DNA of 18,370 nt, from positions 15,628 through 33,997 of the forward strand of contig CAPBNZ010000003.1 of assembly GCA_948585895.1 (NCBI GenBank), given 5' to 3'. Each line of letters begins with the position of its first letter. The first letter of the stretch is position 1. A program made the translations under genes and the position numbers. The notes under the pieces are model-generated. The model searched no databases. It was given only the letters and a program-made list of their open reading frames with translations, and was not told where the DNA came from. Shown one piece after another: positions 8,244-13,900 of this stretch. Origin of the DNA: an uncultured Clostridia bacterium. Its GTDB lineage: Bacteria; Bacillota; Clostridia; TANB77; CAG-508.

Positions 8244-9417
8244 AGAATTAAATAAAAAAATATTAAAAAAGGTAACAAGGAAAATAGCTATATCCAACTT
8301 GGAAAAGGAGGAAACAAGAATGTTCAAAAATAAAATAGGAAAAATGGTAGCAACATTTGCAATAGTAAGCGGATTAACAGTAAGTGTTGTGTTTGCGGGA
8401 ACAATGGTATATGAAAGAGTTTTTAAAGAACCAAAAAAATATGAATCTTATGAAGAATTAATACAAGATATTAGAGAAAGTCAAGGCTCACAAGAAGTGA
8501 CAAAAGAAGATGAGGAAAAAGCAGTTAATATGGAAGAAGCTATGATTGAGGCAAATAAATTTTTAAATAAACTTGGCATGACAAATCAAGAATTTGTTAC
8601 CAAAGAATTAAAGAAAAACTATATAATGGGAGCAGAATTAGTATATTATTTTACAACAGATACAAATTTAAATAAAGGTATTCATGTAGGAATTAATGCA
8701 GAAAATGGTAAATGCATATCTTTTGAAGATAATAATTTGGCACATAGTGGTCTAAAACCAGATAATATAAGTAAAGAAGAAGTCATTCAAAAAGCAAATG
8801 AAATATACCATTTATTTGGGTTAAAGGAAAAAGAATATAAAATAAATGAAATTATGGAACCACCCTATTTTTTCCCAGATGGTGAATCAGATAGTCCAGA
8901 ATGGATTGTAACATATTATAAAGTTTATGGAGAGGCTTTAAATCAATTTGAGAGAGTTCAAGTTATGTTTACAGTAATAAATGGAGAACTAAAAGTGTAT
9001 AGTGCTTTTATAGCAAATGAAAAGGTAGAATATAAAGATAACCCAGTTGAAATCACAAAACAGGAAGCAGAAAAAATTGCATTAGAAGAAGATAAAAAAC
9101 TAACAGATAATGAAGTGGATTGGATTATAACAAAACAGCAAATTAGACAAGTTAATTCATGGATTTATTTATTAGAAAAAAATGGAGGAAAATATCCTGA
9201 ATTAAAAGAGGAAAAACAAGCAGATGGTACCACTGTACGATACCATGAATATGAAATGGTACAAAAGATAGCTAGAAAAGTTTGGACTGTTAATATTCAC
9301 TATAAACAGGGAAAACCAGACGAAAACAATGAAAAGAAATATAATGCAAAGTCGATTTTTGTGGATGTAACAACAGGAGAGGTAATAGGAGGTAGTGATG
9401 AAGCTTATTGGGATTAA
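8233..9417 (+). CDS. Membrane-anchored partner of sigma paralogue 2 (PepSY/YpeB-like extracytoplasmic region)
   Basis: A 394-residue protein with a charged cytoplasmic N-terminus (1-35), one membrane helix (about 36-57, with VATFAIVSGLTVSVVFAG) and a long outside region. The outside region contains two segments of the PepSY/YpeB type: 'ISKEEVIQKANEIY' with a later beta-rich part, and 'ITKQEAEKIALEE'. It ends in 'VFVDVTTGEVIGG'-like sequence (SIFVDVTTGEVIGG at the C-terminus), which is common in such domains. The layout mirrors the first sigma operon, but the outside domain differs, so the two systems may sense different signals. AGGAGGG precedes the ATG. An anti-sigma role is inferred from position and topology only. 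A CGGA at 8370-8373 is in the phase AGC GGA and is harmless. Confidence 0.68.
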   Translation: MNHEELNKKILKKVTRKIAISNLEKEETRMFKNKIGKMVATFAIVSGLTVSVVFAGTMVYERVFKEPKKYESYEELIQDIRESQGSQEVTKEDEEKAVNMEEAMIEANKFLNKLGMTNQEFVTKELKKNYIMGAELVYYFTTDTNLNKGIHVGINAENGKCISFEDNNLAHSGLKPDNISKEEVIQKANEIYHLFGLKEKEYKINEIMEPPYFFPDGESDSPEWIVTYYKVYGEALNQFERVQVMFTVINGELKVYSAFIANEKVEYKDNPVEITKQEAEKIALEEDKKLTDNEVDWIITKQQIRQVNSWIYLLEKNGGKYPELKEEKQADGTTVRYHEYEMVQKIARKVWTVNIHYKQGKPDENNEKKYNAKSIFVDVTTGEVIGGSDEAYWD

Positions 9418-9575
9418 GTTAATTTTTTATGAGAGTTTCGATTTTTTCTTATTATAAACAGTTGCAATTTTATGTGAAATATTATAAAATATTATAGATA
9501 CCCTGTTGTTTATAGTTTGCTTTAGTAAACTTTTAGAAAAACCAGCTTTTTGAAAAATATCTTTAGGAGGTTACC

Positions 9576-9881
9576 ATGTATATGTCTTTACGATTACTAG
9601 CTGTTATTTTACGGTTAGTAGCAGTTATTTTTACCATTCTTTATATAGGAAAAATTGTAACTAATATAGTTAAGGAAAAGAATTTCTATTCCTCAGAAAA
9701 TTGCCATCCACAAATATTAAAAAAACATATTATTATGGCATCAGTGACGTCAATTCTTTTCTTTTTTCTAATAATTTTTGATATTATATTGCAAGAAAGC
9801 ACAATAAGTGATGGTTTGTGCTTTTTAACACTTATAGCACATATAATACAGTTTTATATAATACAGAATGCCAAAAAATAG
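9576..9881 (+). CDS. Small two-helix membrane protein with an in-frame CGG
   Basis: A 101-residue ORF with a near-perfect AGGAGGT before the ATG. It has two hydrophobic stretches (about 5-29 and 53-72), with a short charged loop between them. No family was recognised. The N-terminus is a short internal repeat, LRLLAVI then LRLVAVI; arginine is CGA in the first copy and CGG (9612-9614) in the second. If CGG caused the +1 shift seen in other genes, translation would hit TAG immediately (TTA GGT TAG). Either this CGG is read as arginine, or the product is a peptide of about 13 residues, or the ORF is not used as written. It is followed by a strong terminator. Confidence 0.5.
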   Translation: MYMSLRLLAVILRLVAVIFTILYIGKIVTNIVKEKNFYSSENCHPQILKKHIIMASVTSILFFFLIIFDIILQESTISDGLCFLTLIAHIIQFYIIQNAKK

Positions 9882-9940
9882 AAAAATACAGAAATACATA
9901 GGATAAAATGACACAGGGAAAACAAGAAGCTAAGTTTTGG

Positions 9941-9975
9941 AAAAAGATGAACATTGCTGTTCATCTTTTTCTTTT
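9941..9975 (+). terminator. Strong rho-independent terminator before cwlJ
   Basis: A perfect 13-bp stem AAAAAGATGAACA / TGTTCATCTTTTT (9941-9953 and 9958-9970) with loop TTGC, followed by CTTTT. It ends transcription from the small membrane ORF. Confidence 0.85.
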
Positions 9976-10024
9976 ATAAGAATGTAAGAATTCATATAAA
10001 TTATAAAAAGAAGCTTTTTAATGG

Positions 10025-10074
10025 AACAAATCACTTGTATGTTTAATATAATTTAAATATAGGAGTGATTTGTT
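10025..10074 (+). promoter_or_regulatory. Perfect 11-bp inverted repeat abutting the cwlJ start
   Basis: AACAAATCACT (10025-10035) and AGTGATTTGTT (10064-10074) are exact inverted copies 28 nt apart. The right arm overlaps the AGGAG ribosome site (10061-10065) and ends directly before the ATG. TATAAT (10047-10052) lies between the arms, without a clear -35 box. It could be a paired operator around the promoter or, if transcription starts upstream, an RNA hairpin that hides the ribosome site. Confidence 0.55.
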
Positions 10075-10523
10075 ATGGCATATTCAGATAGAGAATTATT
10101 AGCAAGAATCATACAATGTGAAGCACGGCGGAGAAGGAGACAATCGGAATGAAAGCAGTTGCCTCAGTAACCATGAATCGAGTAAATAGTTCAGAAGGAG
10201 AATATGCTAGAGTTTCACAAGGAGGAAATGTCAGAAATATTATCTTTCAAGAAGGTCAATATGATTGTGCAAGAGAAACCATACGAAGTCAATATAATTC
10301 ACAAAATATTTATAATATGAATCCAACAGAAATTCATTATTATATTGCAGATTGGGCTTTATCAGGAAATAGACTAAATGAAATAGGGAATTGTTTATGG
10401 TATTTTAATCCTTTTAGACCAAGTTGTAGTTCAACTTTTCCAAGTAATGGCTCTGGAACATTTCACACTAGATTGGGAGATCATTGTTTTTATCGACCAA
10501 CTGCTAAATATTCACAAACATAA
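10075..10523 (+). CDS. cwlJ: CwlJ-like spore cortex-lytic enzyme, read through two +1 frameshifts
   Basis: Degrades cortex peptidoglycan during spore germination. Reading needs three frames. From ATG 10075 (AGGAG upstream) comes 'ELLARIIQCEA', then GCA CGG CGG AGA. A +1 shift gives GGEGDN (or RGEGDN), then AAT CGG AAT. A second +1 shift gives GMKAVASVTMNRV and runs to the stop at 10523. The result is 148 residues, close to the family's usual length of about 140. It has the SleB/CwlJ signature EA-x-GEG..GM..V..V..NRV at the N-terminus and 'HTRLGDHCFYRPTAKY' at the end. There is no signal peptide or LysM domain, as in CwlJ rather than SleB. The GerQ-like gene follows, as expected for CwlJ. Unshifted translation would stop after 25 residues, so the shifts are essential for any product. 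Confidence 0.88.
10126..10132 (+). other. +1 recoding site, tandem CGG CGG A (cwlJ, first shift)
   Basis: The context is GAA GCA CGG CGG AGA. Dropping the C of the first CGG gives EA-G-G-E. Reading the first as arginine and dropping the C of the second gives EA-R-G-E. Both give the same length, and both residues are known at this place in the family. With the second option, all five shifts in the window occur at CGGA. Confidence 0.85.
10145..10148 (+). other. +1 recoding site CGGA (cwlJ, second shift)
   Basis: In the frame set by the first shift the context is GAC AAT CGG AAT. Dropping the C gives AAT GGA ATG AAA and restores the 'NGMKAVA' motif. Confidence 0.86.
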
Positions 10524-10548
10524 AAATATAAGATAAAAGGAGGAAAGT

Positions 10549-10881
10549 ATGGCAAATTCAGAAGAAAGACCAGACAAAAGAGAAAATAGGCAAGTAGAGA
10601 TTAATCAAAATTCACCAGAAATTTTAACAAATCCTATTTATACACCAGCATTTTTAAGAGAACAAATTGGAAAATTAATGCGAGTAGAATTTTTAATTGG
10701 TACCAATAATTTAGTAGATAGAATTGGTATATTACAAGATGTAGGAGCAAGTTATATTTTATTACGTTCTTTTGAAAATGATAGTTTAGTATATTGTGAT
10801 ATTTATTCGATTAAATTTATTACTATTTCAACAACAGGTATATATGGTTCTATGTCCAATAATAGATATCCTTATTACTAA
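10549..10881 (+). CDS. gerQ: GerQ-like spore coat protein
   Basis: A 110-residue protein with a polar, glutamine/asparagine-rich N-terminus (1-35). A compact Sm-like beta domain follows (about 40-95: 'LMRVEFLIGT', 'DRIGILQDVGASYILLRS', 'CDIYSIKFITIS'), resembling the GerQ coat protein core (membrane-free, about 60 residues, ending in a 'D.VTF'-type strand). In Bacillus, GerQ is needed for CwlJ to localise in the coat; the order cwlJ-gerQ here, 25 nt apart with AAAGGAGGAAAG before the ATG, supports that pairing. It is weaker at the sequence level than cwlJ, so the call rests on domain shape plus neighbour. It has no in-frame CGG, so the partner is read normally while cwlJ needs two shifts. Confidence 0.68.
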   Translation: MANSEERPDKRENRQVEINQNSPEILTNPIYTPAFLREQIGKLMRVEFLIGTNNLVDRIGILQDVGASYILLRSFENDSLVYCDIYSIKFITISTTGIYGSMSNNRYPYY

Positions 10882-10896
10882 TATTTTTGTTTATTC

Positions 10897-10925
10897 TTGC
10901 TGATACATAAGAAAGATGTTATAAT
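10897..10925 (+). promoter_or_regulatory. Sigma-A promoter of the ogt-trxB-trxA operon
   Basis: TTGCTG (10897-10902), a 17-nt spacer and TATAAT (10920-10925), about 53 nt before the ATG at 10979. Confidence 0.8.
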
Positions 10926-10978
10926 GATAAAAATATAGAGTTTTTTGAAATAAATAAAAAATGGGAGTAATTTTTTGT

Positions 10979-11446
10979 ATGAAATATATAAAACATATAA
11001 ATACTAGAATAGGAAATATTATTATCATAGAGGAAGAAAATAAAATTATTGAAATTCAAATAAACAAAAAAACAAAAGATACAAATAGGGTTCAAAAAGA
11101 TACACCACTTTTGCAAAAGACAGAAAAACAGTTAAAGGAATATTTTGAAGGAAGAAGAAAAAAATTTAGTGTACCTTTAAATCCTAAAGGTACCAGTTTT
11201 ATGAAGTCAGTTTGGACAGCCCTAGAAGAAATTCCATATGGGGAAGTAAAAACTTATAAACAAATTGCTGAAAAGATAGGAAATCCAAAAGCATCAAGAG
11301 CACTAGGAATGGCCAACCATAAAAATCCAATCCCTATTATCATTCCCTGTCATCGAGTTATTGGGAGTAATGGGAAATTGGTAGGATATGCTTTAGGGAT
11401 GCCAATAAAGAAATTTTTATTAGATTGGGAGAAGGAAAATGTATGA
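10979..11446 (+). CDS. ogt: Methylated-DNA--protein-cysteine S-methyltransferase
   Basis: Repairs O6-alkylguanine by irreversible transfer of the alkyl group to its own cysteine. The active-site motif IPCHRVIGS is intact with the acceptor at C124. It is preceded by the DNA-binding wing 'IPYGEVKTYKQIAEKIGNPK' and the conserved ASRALGMANHKNPI. The length is 155 residues. ATG 10979 is preferred over the upstream in-frame ATG at 10961 because GGGAG lies before it and nothing suitable precedes 10961. It overlaps the next gene by 8 nt, so it is co-translated with the thioredoxin reductase-like gene. It is complete and in a single frame. Confidence 0.93.
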   Translation: MKYIKHINTRIGNIIIIEEENKIIEIQINKKTKDTNRVQKDTPLLQKTEKQLKEYFEGRRKKFSVPLNPKGTSFMKSVWTALEEIPYGEVKTYKQIAEKIGNPKASRALGMANHKNPIPIIIPCHRVIGSNGKLVGYALGMPIKKFLLDWEKENV

Positions 11447-12309
11447 TGTTATCATAATAGGTGCAGGACCAGCAGGAGTATCAGCTAGTTTATATACAAG
11501 TAGAGCAAATTTGAAAACACTAATTTTCTATGAAGAAAAATCAGCTTTAGAAAAAACAAATCGTATTGAGAATTATTATGGATTTAAAAGTGGGATTGGT
11601 GGGAAGCAACTGTATGAAGTTGGAATCGAGCAGGCTAAAAATATAGGAGTAGAAATTAAAAAAGAAGAAGTGACTAATATCATATTTCAGGAAAAGGGCT
11701 TTAAGGTAGTAACGGCTAAAGGGGAATATATTGCTAGTGTGGTAATTTTAGCTACTGGTAATAAGAAAAATAGACCTAAAATAAAGAGGATAGAAGATTT
11801 TGAAGGAAGGGGTGTTAGTTATTGTGCAGTATGTGATGGATTTTTCTATCGAAATAAAAGCATATCTGTTATTGGAAGCGGTAATTATGCTATCTCAGAA
11901 GTAAATGAATTAATTAATATAGCCAACACCATAACCATTTTAACAAATGGAGAAAAAGTACCAGAATTTAGAGCCGATAATGTAAGAATTGATGCAAAAG
12001 AAATAGAGGCAATCCATGGAGAGGAAAAAGTAGAAGAAATTGAATTTAAAGATGGAACCAAAGTAAAAACAGATGGAATATTTGTAGCAGAAGGTATGGC
12101 GGGAAGTATGGATTTTGCTAAAAAGCTAGGAATTTTTACTCGGAAAAGATAAGATTATAGTAAATGAAAATATGGAAACCAATATAAAAGGAATCTACGC
12201 TTGTGGTGATTGCACAGGAGGATTATTACAGATTTCAAAGGCAGTATATGAAGGAACAAAAGCTGGAATGCAAGCGATTCAATACATAAGAAAAATGAGA
12301 AATGGATAG
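11439..12309 (+). CDS. trxB: Thioredoxin reductase-like flavoprotein, read through a +1 frameshift
   Basis: A FAD-dependent disulfide reductase expected to reduce the thioredoxin encoded 24 nt downstream. The full protein is 289 residues. It has an FAD-binding GAGPAG motif at 8-13, a redox-active CAVC pair (C129, C132), a second nucleotide-type motif GSGNYA at 146-151 and a C-terminal FAD motif GDCTGG. The GDCTGG part lies in another frame. The first frame ends 'FAKKLGIFT', then ACT CGG AAA AGA TAA. Dropping the C of CGG gives FT-GKDKIIVNENMETNIKGIY and runs to the stop at 12309. The second motif departs from GxGxxA/G of the usual NADPH site (N and Y at variable places), so the electron donor may not be NADPH; ferredoxin-dependent relatives exist in clostridia. 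Without the shift, about 55 residues including the FAD-binding C-terminus are lost. Confidence 0.88.
12141..12144 (+). other. +1 recoding site CGGA (trxB)
   Basis: The context is TTT ACT CGG AAA AGA TAA. Dropping the C gives ACT GGA AAA GAT AAG and joins the conserved C-terminal frame; the unshifted frame stops three codons after CGG. Confidence 0.85.
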
Positions 12310-12333
12310 AATAAAAATAGGAGGAAATAAAAA

Positions 12334-12657
12334 ATGAGTGTATTAAAAATAACAAATCAAAATTTTGAAGAAGAGGTATTAAAATCAGATAAACCAGTGC
12401 TAATTGACTTTTTTGCTAGTTGGTGTGGTCCATGTAGAATGATGGGACCAATTATAGACGAAATAGCAGAAGAAGTAGGAGAAGCTATTAAAGTAGGAAA
12501 AATAAATGTGGATGAAAATCAAGAATTAGCAATGAAGTATGGTGTAATGAGTATACCAACAATTATTTTGATAAAAGATGGTAAAGTAGAGAAAACTTTT
12601 GTAGGTGTTAGAAATAAAAGCGAAATATTAAGTGCAATTGGGGATGTTTCTGAATGA
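12334..12657 (+). CDS. trxA: Thioredoxin
   Basis: A 107-residue thioredoxin with the active site WCGPC at residues 30-34, the 'VLIDFFASW' strand before it and the cis-proline segment 'MSIPTIILIKDGK'. It reduces protein disulfides in the cytosol and is itself reduced by a thioredoxin reductase, most likely the product of the gene immediately upstream. TAGGAGGAA precedes the ATG. It is in a single frame without CGG and at the end of the operon. The following 150 bases hold only A/T-rich sequence and a weak hairpin before the convergent terminator. Confidence 0.96.
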   Translation: MSVLKITNQNFEEEVLKSDKPVLIDFFASWCGPCRMMGPIIDEIAEEVGEAIKVGKINVDENQELAMKYGVMSIPTIILIKDGKVEKTFVGVRNKSEILSAIGDVSE

Positions 12658-12796
12658 CCATTTTTCCTATACAGCAAAAATATATTCCACAGAAAATTTT
12701 TACAGAATTTTTGCGAACGAACAAAGTCAAAAAATTTTAAGCATGCTCCTTTTGTTCTCTTAAAGAGATTTTTAATTCATTCTATCTGGTTAGAAA

Positions 12797-12831
12797 GTCA
12801 AGAAGGAATATAAATCATATTCCTTCTTGAC
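12797..12831. terminator. Convergent hairpin between trxA and the pseudouridine synthase
   Basis: A perfect 15-bp stem GTCAAGAAGGAATAT / ATATTCCTTCTTGAC (12797-12811 and 12817-12831), loop AAATC. It contains the last codons of the minus-strand gene. T-runs are poor on both sides, so efficiency is uncertain. Confidence 0.6.
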
Positions 12832-13721
12832 AAAATGATGAATCAACTAACTTTTTCATATCTTTTGGTAACTTGCTTTCAAAAATTAGATTTTCTCTTG
12901 TAATAGGATGAATACATATGATTTTATAACTATGTAATGCTTGTCTATCAATTAAAGTAGATTTAGTACCATATAAAGTATCTCCGAAGCAAGGAATGAC
13001 CAATAGTAGCCATATGTAAACGAATTTGGTGTGTTCTTCCAGTTTCTAATTTGCATTCGATTAGGCTGTAATCTGAAAATTGTTTTATGACTTGATAATG
13101 TGTAATAGAAGGTTTTCCAGTATCTTTTTTAATACATCTTTCTATGATGCTACCAGTTTTTCTGGAAATTGGTAAATTGATGGTACCTACTTTATTTTCT
13201 AAAATTCCATTTACGATACACTTATATTTTTTCTGAAAGGTTTTATTTGCCATTTGTTTGGCAAAGGAGTCTTGTATATATTCGCATTTAGCAAAAATAA
13301 CTAGACCAGAAGTATCTAAATCCAAACGATTGATAGGTCTTATTTTTTTAGATAAAGCAATTGAATCAAAATAATATTTAACACCATTAGATAGAGAGTT
13401 GGTATGATGTAATCGAGAAGGATGAATTGGAATTCCAGCTGGTTTATTTAATACTAAGAGCCATTCATCTTCATAGATAATCTCTAGTTTCATTGGTGTA
13501 GAAACAATATTAGAATTGTTTTCTATTATGTCAAAATTAAGAGTTATCATGTCATTTAAACAAACTGATTGGCGGGTATCACAAAAATCACCATTGAGAA
13601 GAATTTTGTTGTTTTTGATTAATTTTGATAAAAGTCTAATAGAAATGTTTAGATTGTTAGTTAAGATATCATTAATACTTTTTTTACTATCTTTTTTTTC
13701 TATTTTGTATTCTAGTTTCAT
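12815..13721 (-). CDS. RluA-family rRNA/tRNA pseudouridine synthase, read through a +1 frameshift
   Basis: Converts uridine to pseudouridine in structured RNA, probably 23S rRNA. The full length is 301 residues, normal for RluA/RluD-type enzymes. An S4-like RNA-binding region spans about 10-60, and 'VLNKPAGIPIHPS' lies at about 90-103. The catalytic motif RLDLDTSG has its aspartate at 134, and 'ECKLETGRTHQIRLHMATIGH' follows, all in the first frame. That frame then reads TTG CTT CGG AGA TAC and ends after a few unrelated residues. Dropping the C of CGG gives LL-GDTLYGTKSTLIDRQALHS, precisely the family's 'H.LLGD..YG' motif. AAGGGA precedes ATG 13721. It has its own divergent promoter. Which RNA position it modifies is not known. 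Confidence 0.9.
12983..12986 (-). other. +1 recoding site CGGA (RluA-type gene)
   Basis: Minus-strand context is TTG CTT CGG AGA TAC. Dropping the C gives CTT GGA GAT ACT, restoring the invariant GD of 'LLGDTLYG'. This is the clearest of the five sites because the glycine-aspartate is nearly universal in the family. Confidence 0.88.
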
Positions 13722-13749
13722 TGTTTTTCCCTTTTATAATTTTTTGTTT

Positions 13750-13778
13750 ATTATATTATGTTTGGATGAGAAAAGCAA
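13750..13778 (-). promoter_or_regulatory. Sigma-A promoter of the pseudouridine synthase
   Basis: On the minus strand TTGCTT (13773-13778), a 17-nt spacer and TATAAT (13750-13755), about 30 nt before the start codon. Confidence 0.75.
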
Positions 13779-13792
13779 ATGTATGAAAAATA

Positions 13793-13821
13793 TTGCTAAT
13801 TATGTAAAATTATGATATAAT
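13793..13821 (+). promoter_or_regulatory. Sigma-A promoter of the TelA cassette
   Basis: TTGCTA (13793-13798), 17 nt, TATAAT (13816-13821). The start at 13901 leaves a leader of about 70 nt. Confidence 0.78.
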
Positions 13822-13900
13822 ATATACATATTGTACCTTGAAAACTAAAAATGAAAAAGTAACTAACTGTAAAGTTGCAAACAAAGAAAGGAAAAACATT

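Noticed and set aside
9908..9979. Short ORF of 23 codons containing the terminator hairpin
   Set aside because: Most of it is the terminator stem, and no ribosome site is present.
10126..10151. ATG at 10149 as the real start of the cwlJ gene
   Set aside because: It would remove the catalytic EA-x-GEG motif, which is plainly encoded upstream from ATG 10075 with a ribosome site. No ribosome site precedes 10149.
4351..12986. Classical slippery-site +1 frameshifting as in RF2 (prfB)
   Set aside because: There is no CUU UGA-type site or shared P-site codon, no Shine-Dalgarno-like stimulator at a constant place, and the stop codons downstream lie at different distances.
4351..12986. Reassignment of CGG to another amino acid (for example Trp or Gln)
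   Set aside because: A simple reassignment would not change frame; here one base must be dropped to continue the family sequence.
3490..13721. Explaining the broken genes as sequencing errors
   Set aside because: The extra base is never in a homopolymer, is always the C of an in-frame CGG, and always yields a glycine codon. CGGA in other phases is unaffected and no other indels are seen. Errors would not respect reading phase. Resequencing is still the decisive test.
3490..13721. Explaining the broken genes as pseudogenes
   Set aside because: Both sides of each break keep all key motifs, start signals and operon positions. There are no additional stops or deletions, and the breaks have one common sequence.
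13516..13815. 99-residue plus-strand ORF opposite the pseudouridine synthase N-terminus
   Set aside because: It overlaps a well-supported conserved gene in antisense and has no recognisable features.
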